In this document: piece after piece, positions 1 through 10,400 of the stretch
How the letters are laid out: the number at the start of each line of letters is the position of its first letter
Numbering within the stretch: position 1 is the stretch's first letter
DNA from: Microbulbifer aggregans
GTDB lineage: Bacteria; Pseudomonadota; Gammaproteobacteria; Pseudomonadales; Cellvibrionaceae
Length of the DNA: 64,000 nt
Direction of reading: 5' to 3'
Assembly: GCF_020524005.1 (NCBI RefSeq)
Contig: NZ_JAIVKK010000002.1
Coordinates: 62,001-126,000, forward strand
Program-made: the position numbers and the translations under genes
The notes under the pieces: model-generated
Told to the model about the DNA's origin: nothing
What the model saw: only the letters and a program-made list of their open reading frames with translations
Database searches by the model: none

Positions 1-2598
1 AACAAACAGGTTGAAATTGGTTGCGTAGCCCTGAACAAACTCAGTGCGATAACCGAGATTCAGGACAAAACGGTGTTCAATTTCGTAGTAAGCAGTGCCT
101 TCCAGCGGTTCACCACGGTTCTCTACCACTTCGTACTGGTAGTTGGATTCCGCCGTAGAACTGGTGCCCGGGTTCACCTCGGTAATGTCCTGATGGGTGT
201 AGGACAGATTGAAAGACAAACCGTTGTCAAAAGCTTTATCCAGGGCGCTCGTCCAGATGATACTGCGACCACCGTTGTCGACATTGGTCAACTCCAGGTC
301 GTAGTTATCCTCAAACTCAGTGCCTTCGTAGATGTTGTCCCAGATAATCCGGTTGCCAACGCGCTTGCCATTATCCACTCGAGACAGATCTCGCCAGTAG
401 ACGGAGTTTTCGCGATCTACGTAGGTCAGCTCGTTGGTCCAGTTGAAGTCGCCGCCGAGCCCTGGAATTTCGAACACGTAGTCTGCGGCTAACTGATAGC
501 GCCAGTCAGAAGGCAGTTCAAAGTCTGGATCGATACTATTTGTGCTACCGGCACCCGGTGCCAGATCATCCATGGCAACTTGGGGAATACTGGTGAAATC
601 GACCATGCTGGGATCAAGACCAGTCAGATACGTGGCATCTTTGGTAGTACCGTCATTGGTGTAAGCATTGGAAACCCATACCAGCGGCATACCACCGCTG
701 AAGCGGCCCACGCCACCACGCAGGGTCAGATCGTCGCTCAGGTCCCAAGTGAAACCAACTCGCGGTAGCCAGATATCACGGCCATCAAGGTTTTCCGTAT
801 TGGCATAGCCATAGGTATCCTCGAAGTTGCTATTTTTATTCGGCGAATCGTCGACAGACAGGGTTTCGTAACGCAGACCGGCAACCAATTCGAAGTTGGC
901 AAATGGCTCCAGGGTTACATCGCCATAAAGCGAGTATTTGGTGCTGCTAACGTCATAGGCGATATCCTGGATATCGTTAGTGTATGCGTTTCCATACTCC
1001 AGGCTGGATGCGACGCGATTTTCAAAATCCTCAATGCTGTCAAAGCCCCAGGTACCCGCAGAGTCACGACCATAGAGGTTGTAGTTCCAGGTATCCTCGA
1101 GTTCGGCACCGAATCGATACTCAACGTCACCAGCGAGGTAGGTGCCGTGCACACCGAAGTTCCACACCTCGTTAGCCAGCACGTTGGCATGGCGGTTTTC
1201 ATCCTGACCGGCGACGATGGTGCCGCTACCGGTGCGAATATTAACTTCACCCCAGTTTGAGTTGGTCAACGAAGCCTGCTCGTACTCTTTGTAAGAGAGG
1301 TTTACTTCCGTACTGAATACGTCACTCCAATCGGAGAACAGGTGGGAAGTGTAGTAAGTATTATCCTGAGCCATGGTCCAGAGGTTGGACGTCATGTTCA
1401 GGGTATCTTCGTCCTGGGTGTAATTGCGGGCAGAACGAGTTTCCTGATTGCTGTAGCTGAAGTCTGCGCGGTGGTTGTCACTGATATTCCAGTCCAGCTT
1501 GACCAGGAACTTCTCGTCGCTGTCCGGTGAGGGCGCGGCACCAAGGGAGTCACTTACACCGTAGACATCCTCCATAATACCCAGCACACGTGACACGTCT
1601 TCAGGCGACACTTCATGGTTTTCCAGCGTGTCCAGGTTGTAATCAAACGCAACCTCATCTTCCCAGCTCTCATAGGAGCTGAAGAAGAACAACTTGTCCT
1701 CGATCAGTGGGCCGCTGAAGGTAGCACCGTAGGTTTCTTCTTCATTGTCGATATCAAACTTGTTTACCGAGCCATCATCGGACAGTTTGTCGTCTTTTGC
1801 AGTTCCCGCCCAGGGCACGGACTCAAAGAAGGCACTGCCATGAAACTCATTAGTACCGGACTTGGTCACCGCGTTGATGTTACCGCCAGAGAAGCTCCCC
1901 TTGCGCGCGTCAAACGGCGCGAACTCAACAGAAATCTGTTCCACCGCATCCAGCGAAATCGGCGGACGGGCGTTCGGGTAGCCGTTCGATGCGAGGCCGA
2001 AGGTGTCGTTGATGCCCACACTATCGATCGTCAGCGAGTTGTACTTGGGGTTCGAGCCAGCAATGCTCAGCTCGACACCATCCGGACTGACTACGGCCAG
2101 CGGGTTGGAGCGCACTACGTCCTTGAGGTCGCGGTTGAACGTTGCCGCATTAGCAATCTGGTCTTCCCCAAATACACCGCTGGAGCCACGATTGCTGTAT
2201 ACCTGCGCATCAGCGATCACGACCACTTCTTCAATCGTGTTCGAGCTCATACCAGAACCCAGGTCGATCGGCAGGGTCAGGGGCGCTCCCAGGCTCAGAT
2301 AAATATCGTTCAGAATCTCTTCGCCACTTTCTGACTCTACGCGAATGGTGTAGGGACCACCCACCCGAAGGCCATTCAAGCTAAAACGGCCGGTCTCACT
2401 TGAGAGAATTTCACGACGGCTGTTGGAAGGGGTGTGGATGGCGATAATCTTGGCGTTGTCCACTGGCTGGCCATCAGTGCCAGTCACAACACCACGGATG
2501 GCGGTACTGGTTTCCTGGGCGATAGCCATGGGTGCCACACCCATGGCGGAAATCACCGCTGCGGATAAGAGCCCATGTGGAAAAAGGCTGCGTTTCAT
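1..2598 (-). CDS. TonB-dependent receptor, Oar-like, with N-terminal carboxypeptidase-regulatory-like domain (3' end outside window)
   Basis: Outer-membrane TonB-dependent transporter of the Oar type; the window edge removes the C-terminal strands, leaving 866 codons. The start ATG at 2598 follows a good ribosome site (AGGAG). A signal peptide of about 27 residues ends AMAIAQ, followed by a carboxypeptidase-regulatory-like beta domain (about residues 28-105, with DGQPVDNAKI), a plug domain (about 120-240, with SIAGSNPKYNSLTIDSVGIN) and a long beta-barrel rich in Asn, Tyr and Trp. Oar-like receptors import large or protein-derived substrates, but the substrate cannot be read from the sequence. 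The neighbouring nuclease and chitinases suggest a scavenging role. Family assignment is firm; substrate unknown. Confidence 0.9.
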   Translation of the reverse strand, partial: MKRSLFPHGLLSAAVISAMGVAPMAIAQETSTAIRGVVTGTDGQPVDNAKIIAIHTPSNSRREILSSETGRFSLNGLRVGGPYTIRVESESGEEILNDIYLSLGAPLTLPIDLGSGMSSNTIEEVVVIADAQVYSNRGSSGVFGEDQIANAATFNRDLKDVVRSNPLAVVSPDGVELSIAGSNPKYNSLTIDSVGINDTFGLASNGYPNARPPISLDAVEQISVEFAPFDARKGSFSGGNINAVTKSGTNEFHGSAFFESVPWAGTAKDDKLSDDGSVNKFDIDNEEETYGATFSGPLIEDKLFFFSSYESWEDEVAFDYNLDTLENHEVSPEDVSRVLGIMEDVYGVSDSLGAAPSPDSDEKFLVKLDWNISDNHRADFSYSNQETRSARNYTQDEDTLNMTSNLWTMAQDNTYYTSHLFSDWSDVFSTEVNLSYKEYEQASLTNSNWGEVNIRTGSGTIVAGQDENRHANVLANEVWNFGVHGTYLAGDVEYRFGAELEDTWNYNLYGRDSAGTWGFDSIEDFENRVASSLEYGNAYTNDIQDIAYDVSSTKYSLYGDVTLEPFANFELVAGLRYETLSVDDSPNKNSNFEDTYGYANTENLDGRDIWLPRVGFTWDLSDDLTLRGGVGRFSGGMPLVWVSNAYTNDGTTKDATYLTGLDPSMVDFTSIPQVAMDDLAPGAGSTNSIDPDFELPSDWRYQLAADYVFEIPGLGGDFNWTNELTYVDRENSVYWRDLSRVDNGKRVGNRIIWDNIYEGTEFEDNYDLELTNVDNGGRSIIWTSALDKAFDNGLSFNLSYTHQDITEVNPGTSSTAESNYQYEVVENRGEPLEGTAYYEIEHRFVLNLGYRTEFVQGYATNFNLFV

Positions 2599-3092
2599 GA
2601 AGTTCTCCTCATTGTCAGATGGCCTGATATAACGACCGTCGTTGTAATTTGATGCTTATCGTTATTTATATCCGTCGTAACCATTGTTGACGGAAGTCGA
2701 TGCTGCGTGATTCTCAGGGAAAAATATGACATCGACGTTAAAATTTTTCGGATGTTGACCAAAAGGACAACATAGAGAAAACGCAGCAACTATCATGCCA
2801 AATCCTGTCCGCATGGTTAGGTTACATAAACGCCCCATTTAAATTACATTTTCACCCCACTTAGGTGACAACTAGCTACTTTTAGGCATAAAAGTAGGAG
2901 CCAGATCTCCAACCCGAACAAAATTTACCCACTTGCCATCCTGCAAGCGGGCACCGTTTTCGGGCACATCACTCCACCGAGACATTCCCGTGCCTCAAAA
3001 GCGTTCGCAGCAACAAATCCTGTCCACATGTTCAACTTTGGCGTGATGTATGGTTAATATAGTGACTTTGAAAATTACGATGGGGACACAAA
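2599..3092. promoter_or_regulatory. Divergent intergenic region between the TonB receptor and nuclease genes
   Basis: 494 bases with no credible gene; it must hold the promoters of both divergent genes. Visible structure: an odd palindrome AACGACCGTCGTT at 2631-2643 in the receptor leader; an inverted repeat CTACTTTTA-GGCA-TAAAAGTAG at 2876-2897; and an imperfect direct repeat, CGCAGCAA followed by CAAATCCTGTCCRCATG, near 2782-2815 and 3006-3030. No operator family was recognised. Confidence 0.5.
2631..2643 (-). promoter_or_regulatory. Palindrome in TonB-receptor leader, possible operator
   Basis: AACGAC-C-GTCGTT is a perfect 6+1+6 palindrome 33 bases upstream of the receptor start codon. 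A further CCGTCGTAA-like half lies just upstream. The location suits a repressor or RNA-hairpin function; no known family was matched. Confidence 0.3.
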
Positions 3093-3920
3093 GTGGTGAA
3101 GTCCGAGAAAGGTTTCCTGAGCGGGTTAATCCTAAATATCGCTCTACTTGTAGCAACCAGTAACGCTCTGGCCTGGGGAGAAAATGGCCACCAAATTGTG
3201 GGGGAGATTGCGTGGGTTTATCTTCAGCCAGAAGTGAAGACCGAGGTTGAGCAGCTGCTGCGCGTCGCAGGTGAACCCGGGCTTGCAGAAGCCAGCACCT
3301 GGGCCGATCGCATTCGCCGCGAAGAGCAATACAAGTGGACGGCCCCGCTGCACTACATCAACCTGCCACACGACTGGAGCGGCTACATCGAAACCAGGGA
3401 CTGTCCACCTGCTGGTTGTATTGTGAAGGCCCTGGAGAAATACGAAGAGGTATTAAGCAGCCCCGATGCAACGCAGAGCGAGCGCGCACAGGCACTTATG
3501 TTTGTTGCCCACTTTGTCGGGGACCTGCACCAACCGATGCATACGGGGTTGCGGGAGGACCGGGGCGGTAACGATATAGAAGTGCATTTCTTTGGATTTC
3601 CCACCAACCTTCATGCACTCTGGGATGTGTATCTGCCCGCCGGTTTTGCCGCAGACTGGAGAAATTATGCTCAGCAGCAGCAGAAGGAAATCTCTGAGGC
3701 GCAGCGCTTGGCCTGGCAGAATAGCAACAAATATGAATGGACAGCTGAGTCACAGCATCTCGCGCACAATAATGCTTACACGGATGACCCGAACCTCGGG
3801 GAAGATTACTACCGACGTAACCGGGAAGTTGTTGAGCAGCGCCTGCGTCAGGGCGGCGTGAGACTGGCCGGGCTGCTAAATCAGGCAATAAGCCCTCAGT
3901 TGCCCAGATCTAATCCCTAG
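3093..3920 (+). CDS. S1/P1 family nuclease, secreted
   Basis: Zinc-dependent single-strand nuclease/3'-nucleotidase of the S1/P1 family (275 aa). A signal peptide ends at SNALA, so the mature protein begins with Trp of WGENGHQIVG, whose N-terminal Trp and nearby His are zinc ligands in this family. Other expected ligands are visible in ASTWADRIR, in the HYINL segment, and in FVGDLHQPMH followed by GGNDIEVHFFG and NLHALWD. Translation starts at GTG (3093 or 3096) after a GGGGA ribosome site. Likely role: extracellular or periplasmic nucleic-acid degradation to feed phosphate or nucleosides. It lies divergent from the TonB receptor and convergent with a chitinase. Confidence 0.92.
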   Translation: MVKSEKGFLSGLILNIALLVATSNALAWGENGHQIVGEIAWVYLQPEVKTEVEQLLRVAGEPGLAEASTWADRIRREEQYKWTAPLHYINLPHDWSGYIETRDCPPAGCIVKALEKYEEVLSSPDATQSERAQALMFVAHFVGDLHQPMHTGLREDRGGNDIEVHFFGFPTNLHALWDVYLPAGFAADWRNYAQQQQKEISEAQRLAWQNSNKYEWTAESQHLAHNNAYTDDPNLGEDYYRRNREVVEQRLRQGGVRLAGLLNQAISPQLPRSNP

Positions 3921-3922
3921 GC

Positions 3923-3974
3923 AAAAAAATCCCCGCATCGATAGTATGGATAGTACCGATGCGGGGATTTTCAT
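3923..3974. terminator. Bidirectional intrinsic terminator
   Basis: A perfect 10-bp stem CCCCGCATCG (3931-3940) / CGATGCGGGG (3957-3966) is flanked by AAAAAAAT on the left and ATTTTCATTT on the right. It can therefore terminate both the nuclease gene on the plus strand and the convergent chitinase gene on the minus strand. Confidence 0.8.
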
Positions 3975-4034
3975 TTCGGAAAACACAGATAGCTCAATAG
4001 GGCTACAGCAACCTGTGAATACTCCAAGCGTCCA

Positions 4035-5678
4035 TTACGGCAGGGTGTGCACGTGGCTGCCTACCGGTCCGGAGAAAATGCCACCGTCGTGCATATCCCA
4101 GTTAATGGACCAGGTCATAACACCGTTGAAGTCCGGATAGGCCTGACTCGGGGTCAGCGTGCCGCAGTTCTGCAATTGCGTCAGGCAGTCCAGAGCGCGG
4201 TTAATGTCCGCGGTGGTTGCGTGTCCGCTACCGGCTGCACTGGGGCCTGAAGGCAGGGCCAGGCCAACCTGTTCAGGGCGCAGGCCTTCAAAGAAGCCAG
4301 CGTTGCCATAACCAAGCGGGAAGCCTTCGATCAGCATCAATGCGGAAGACACCATCATATCCACAGAGCCTGCCGCGTACGCCGCATCCTGATACGGGGT
4401 GGCAAGTCCACCGTTGTTGTACAGCTGCACGTGCAACAGGTCCAGGTCGTCGCGCAGCTGGTCAATCATCGGCAGGTAGGCACCCCAGATACCGGTGTAG
4501 GACACATAACCACCCTGCACATACGGGTGTTCCGGAGCCATGGACAGGTACATACCGGGGTACATCTGTTTCAGCTGCTTGACGGCCTTCACCATATTCT
4601 CGATTACCGGAGCGCCGTGCATTACACCCGCGCCGGATTCCAGATCGATGTCGATACCGTCAAAGCCGTACTCGTCGATCATCGCTGCGGTGCTGTTGAC
4701 GAAGTTGGTGACGTTCTCGTCGGTATTCAGGGTCACAGTACCCTTTTCACCGCCGTAGGAGGCAATCACGATTTTACCCGCGGCACGCTTGGCTGCGATA
4801 TCGTCGATAAACTGCTGCTTGTCGAGCCCCGGATCCAGGTTGAACGCAATACTGCCGTTACCCGCATCATCCACGAAGGCCACCACAATCACGTCCCACA
4901 CATCGGATACTTCGCTGATGCGATACAGGCCAGAACCGTTGTCGAAGTTGTGCCAGTAGCCAACCAGTGCATGCTTCGGCAGCAGACCACTGTTGCCACC
5001 GGAGGAGCTGCCGCTGGAAGAGCTGCTACCAGAAGAACTCGAACCCGAGCTGGAAGAGCTGGTACTGCCACCGCTGGAAGAACTGCTGGACGAGCTGCTA
5101 CCGCAATCACTCACCAGGCTCCAGGCATCTTCCCAGTGCATGCCAACTCCCGGCTCGTAGGCCCAGGCGGCATCAGAGGAACACCAACCGCCGATATTAC
5201 AGATAAATTCCTGGTCGGCGTTCTGCACCAGGTCACCGGCACTGTATGTGTTACCGGCAACATATTGCACGGCACTGCAGCTGCCGCCACCGGAGCTGGT
5301 GGTACCGCCAGAAGAGCTTGAGGAAGAGCCGGAGGAAGTGGAGCCGGAGGATGAACCGGAAGAACTTGAGGTACCGGAAGAAGACCCCGAAGAGCTCGAA
5401 GTAGAACCTGAAGACGAACCGGAAGATGAAGAGCTTGATGAAGAACTGCCGTCACAAGCGCCTTCATATTTCCAGTGTGCCCAGGTACCGGAATTGGTCG
5501 CAGGATTATTGTTCTGCGTCCAGTAGTTGGCTCGATAGGCGTTGCCCTCGTATTGCGCAGGGTTTCCACCAACATATATGGCACTGCTTTCCCAGACCGG
5601 ATAAGCGCTGCAATCTACAGCCGCAGCCTTGGCTGAGAAAAGCCCGAGGGCAATGGTGCCCAGAATCAGTCTTTTCAT
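4035..5678 (-). CDS. GH18 chitinase with two chitin-binding modules and poly-Ser linkers
   Basis: Secreted modular chitinase of 547 aa. A signal peptide (about 1-20) is followed by a CBM5/12 module (about 22-75, with YRANYWTQ), a poly-Ser/Gly linker, a second chitin-binding module (about 133-192, with CSSDAAWAYEPG and HWEDAW), a second poly-Ser linker and a GH18 domain (about 232-545). The catalytic DxxDxDxE motif is DGIDIDLE, with Glu347 as proton donor and D340, D343 and D345 in place. The sequence resembles ChiC/ChiD-like GH18 subgroups more than ChiA. Poly-Ser linkers are typical of Cellvibrionales secreted glycosidases. It lies downstream of chiA in the same direction, separated by a terminator, so it probably has its own promoter or depends on read-through. 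Confidence 0.93.
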   Translation of the reverse strand: MKRLILGTIALGLFSAKAAAVDCSAYPVWESSAIYVGGNPAQYEGNAYRANYWTQNNNPATNSGTWAHWKYEGACDGSSSSSSSSSGSSSGSTSSSSGSSSGTSSSSGSSSGSTSSGSSSSSSGGTTSSGGGSCSAVQYVAGNTYSAGDLVQNADQEFICNIGGWCSSDAAWAYEPGVGMHWEDAWSLVSDCGSSSSSSSSSGGSTSSSSSGSSSSGSSSSSGSSSGGNSGLLPKHALVGYWHNFDNGSGLYRISEVSDVWDVIVVAFVDDAGNGSIAFNLDPGLDKQQFIDDIAAKRAAGKIVIASYGGEKGTVTLNTDENVTNFVNSTAAMIDEYGFDGIDIDLESGAGVMHGAPVIENMVKAVKQLKQMYPGMYLSMAPEHPYVQGGYVSYTGIWGAYLPMIDQLRDDLDLLHVQLYNNGGLATPYQDAAYAAGSVDMMVSSALMLIEGFPLGYGNAGFFEGLRPEQVGLALPSGPSAAGSGHATTADINRALDCLTQLQNCGTLTPSQAYPDFNGVMTWSINWDMHDGGIFSGPVGSHVHTLP

Positions 5679-5713
5679 GATTATTTTCCTTGCTTGCCAA
5701 TAACTTGCTTTCC

Positions 5714-5740
5714 AATAAAAGGGGGCGCCGTAGCGCCCCC
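5714..5740 (-). terminator. Intrinsic terminator after chiA
   Basis: On the minus strand GGGGGCGC-TACG-GCGCCCCC (5740-5721) is followed by TTTTATT. It lies 18 bases past the chiA stop codon and upstream of the next chitinase gene. Confidence 0.8.
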
Positions 5741-5757
5741 TGTTCGGTTACCTGTGA

Positions 5758-8628
<2,871 letters not shown>

Positions 8629-8682
8629 TCACCTTGTTCGTTATCTTTTATCGGTCAGGTTTATCAATTGGGGTCGTTATTC

Positions 8683-8735
8683 TTGGTAATCCGCCAAACC
8701 TCGGCGGGCTCCTTCGCCCCCGATTGAACGGCACT
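8683..8735 (-). promoter_or_regulatory. Hairpin-rich 5' leader of chiA
   Basis: On the minus strand the leader contains GGGCGAAGGAGCCC and, overlapping it, CCGCCGAGGTTTGGCGG. These could form alternative hairpins between the upstream terminator-like hairpin (8767-8786) and the chiA start. No riboswitch class was recognised. Confidence 0.35.
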
Positions 8736-8766
8736 CAACTGCTTATGCCGGTACATCTGGTACCTC

Positions 8767-8786
8767 AAAAAACCGGAGTCCTCCGG
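8767..8786 (-). terminator. Terminator-like hairpin in the chiA leader
   Basis: On the minus strand CCGGAGGACTCCGG is directly followed by TTTTTT, which has the form of an intrinsic terminator. It lies about 145 bases upstream of the chiA start and just downstream of the two NagR-type boxes. If transcription starts at the boxes, it could act as an attenuator; otherwise it only blocks upstream read-through. Confidence 0.5.
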
Positions 8787-8791
8787 CCACA

Positions 8792-8809
8792 AATGACACC
8801 GCTGTCATT
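8792..8809. promoter_or_regulatory. NagR-type operator 1 upstream of chiA
   Basis: AATGACACCGCTGTCATT is near-palindromic and matches 17 of 18 positions of the NagR (LacI family) consensus AATGACARCGYTGTCATT known for N-acetylglucosamine/chitin regulons of Xanthomonas and Alteromonadales. It lies 170-187 bases upstream of the chiA start codon. Confidence 0.75.
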
Positions 8810-8820
8810 TTTAATAAAAC

Positions 8821-8838
8821 CATGACACCGCTGTCATT
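8821..8838. promoter_or_regulatory. NagR-type operator 2 upstream of chiA
   Basis: CATGACACCGCTGTCATT repeats the core of operator 1 with a 29-bp centre-to-centre spacing, about 2.8 helical turns. The tandem layout suggests cooperative repressor binding and implies that chiA belongs to a GlcNAc-responsive regulon. The regulator gene is not in the window. Confidence 0.72.
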
Positions 8839-9603
8839 ACCCTTTCACATTAACCTGCTTTCACTGCAGCTGACTATATCGCTTAGACATACCTGAGAGG
8901 TTAATCACATAGCGCAGTAAATTTTCGGCGCGAATATCAACATAAATAATGACAAATGTACCTTTTAAGGCGATCCAGTTTTTTATCTGCGCTGTTAGTT
9001 CCCTTATTTTTATTGCCCCACTGGGTTCGAAACAGTCCGCACTTCAAACTTTGGATAAAACTTTCAACACAGGGCTTATGTGACTGGTCACGCAATTTAA
9101 AGCGCAAAAAAAGAATATAAAAAAGAGAAAATTGAAGTGAGTTATCCACAAAAGCAAAGGCGGCCGACTTGTGCGACCGCCTGCCCCTTTTACCCAATCA
9201 AGCTGACTGAAGCTTCCCGATCTTTCACTCGCTGAAACCAGTCAATTTCAGATCAGTGGTCACCCGCTGTGGGCCTATTTTCGGTCATGCTCAGTCTCCG
9301 TTACGGACCGCTTCTTCTTGGCACTCCACCTCGTCTCGCGATGGGGGAGTCTTCCCGGGACACTCTCATTATAGTGTCGCACTGATTCCTCCCAAACTTT
9401 CTTCTCATTAACGTCCATCCCTGTTGTTACTTTTTTCTCATTTTTAGCCGGATAAATTACTCAACGATCTGCAGCTTCACTTTTTTCCTGTTACGTGGTG
9501 CCCAAAAAAAACCTGAACGCGCAATGAAAAATGGGAGCGACCAATTCGGCACCATACACTGCTCGAGGAATGTTCGATGTAGACGCAATGTCTGGAGTGT
9601 TTT
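8839..9603. other. Long intergenic region without a recognised gene
   Basis: About 765 bases between the chiA operators and the next gene. The potential reading frames look random in composition and lack ribosome sites. The half nearer chiA is AT-rich. The last part carries the promoter and ribosome site (GGAG, 6 bases before the ATG) of the downstream lipoprotein gene. Nothing else was identified. Confidence 0.5.
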
Positions 9604-9873
9604 ATGCAGTTCCATTCTCTCAAACGTGCTGGCGCAGTTTCCGCGCTGGCCTTCGCGCTGGCCGGCGCTGGCTGTGCCAATATGAGCGATACAGACCGGC
9701 GTGTAGGGACCGGTATTGGGGTTGGTGCAGTAACCGGGGCTCTGGTTACCGGCGGGAAGGTGGGAGGTGCGGCGGTGGGTGCCGCGCTCGGTGGCGCAGG
9801 CGGTTGGCTGTATGACCGCGAGAAGAAAAAGCGCTATTACTACGACCGCTATGGCCGCCGTGTATATCGTTAA
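9604..9873 (+). CDS. Small glycine-zipper (lipo)protein
   Basis: 89-aa envelope protein. A Lys/Arg-containing N-terminus and hydrophobic segment end at LAGAGC, a weak lipobox that would make Cys24 the lipidated residue. A glycine-zipper segment follows (about 36-70; GTGIGVGAVTGALVTGG and GGAAVGAALGGAGG), and the C-terminus is very basic and Tyr-rich (KKKRYYYDRYGRR). The layout resembles OsmB/SlyB-like and other glycine-zipper proteins that associate with membranes. Function unknown. Ribosome site GGAG precedes the ATG. Two hairpins follow the gene. Confidence 0.75.
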   Translation: MQFHSLKRAGAVSALAFALAGAGCANMSDTDRRVGTGIGVGAVTGALVTGGKVGGAAVGAALGGAGGWLYDREKKKRYYYDRYGRRVYR

Positions 9874-9882
9874 CACGGGCTG

Positions 9883-9939
9883 CCCTGGCTGAGCCAGGGT
9901 TGAAACCGGAGTGGCGCCCTTACGGACCCCACTCCGGTT
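9883..9939 (+). terminator. Two hairpins after the glycine-zipper gene
   Basis: CCCTGG-CTGAG-CCAGGG (9883-9899) is followed by an 11-bp stem AACCGGAGTGG (9904-9914) / CCACTCCGGTT (9929-9939). There is no clear T-run, so termination is probable rather than certain. The region lies between convergent genes. Confidence 0.5.
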
Positions 9940-9979
9940 CGCCCAGAGCAGATTCCCGCGTTTGAATAACCTACTCTAA

Positions 9980-10213
9980 TCAGTCGCGCTTTAGCGGCTT
10001 GATCAGTCCTTCCAGGCCTTCAATTTTTATCTCCAGCGTCATCGCCATCAGCTGTCCCAGGCGCCCATTGGGAAAACCTTTTTTCGAGAACCACAGCAGG
10101 TACTCTTCCGGCAAATCTATCAATGGCCGACCAGCATATTTTCCAAATGGCATGGGCGTGCGGGCGATATCCAGTAAGTCCTGTTTTTCCAACGTAATAC
10201 CCCGAGAAACCAA
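9980..10213 (-). CDS. DUF3820 family protein (QSregVF_b-like)
   Basis: Small soluble protein of about 71-77 aa with the family core MPFGKYAGRPLIDLPEEYLLWF. The family (PF12843) is called putative quorum-sensing-regulated virulence factor, but its biochemical function is unknown. Start choice is uncertain: TTG at 10213, or an internal TTG (…ITLEKQD) that lies about 9 bases after GGGG. No ATG occurs before the conserved core. It stands alone, convergent with the glycine-zipper gene and divergent from the S46 peptidase gene. Confidence 0.8.
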   Translation of the reverse strand: MVSRGITLEKQDLLDIARTPMPFGKYAGRPLIDLPEEYLLWFSKKGFPNGRLGQLMAMTLEIKIEGLEGLIKPLKRD

Positions 10214-10400
10214 CAGCAGAAGTCGCGCATTCTACACTGGTTAACACCTGTGCCAGTGAATAACACTTCCCCGCCTGTCGGTATTTTTCGCATAGACCGA
10301 TCTGTGAGAATATGCGTGCACATACGCACTATTGTTGTGTGTTATTTAAACGATTAAAGGTCACCAGAGTGGCCAGATGGATCAAATTTAAGGAACTGCC

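Noticed and set aside
2720..2745. Partial NagR-like sequence ATGACATCGACGTTA upstream of the TonB receptor
   Set aside because: Only about 11 of 18 positions agree and symmetry is lost, so it is probably chance.
4431..5526. Long plus-strand frames opposite the second chitinase, including a Glu/Pro-rich one
   Set aside because: They are antisense translations of poly-Ser linker codons; composition is fully explained by the chitinase gene.
8937..9197. 86-codon minus-strand frame in the chiA upstream region
   Set aside because: No ribosome site, random composition and no family resemblance.
9457..9876. 139-codon minus-strand frame opposite the glycine-zipper gene
   Set aside because: Overlaps a better-supported lipoprotein gene with a ribosome site and a recognisable glycine zipper.
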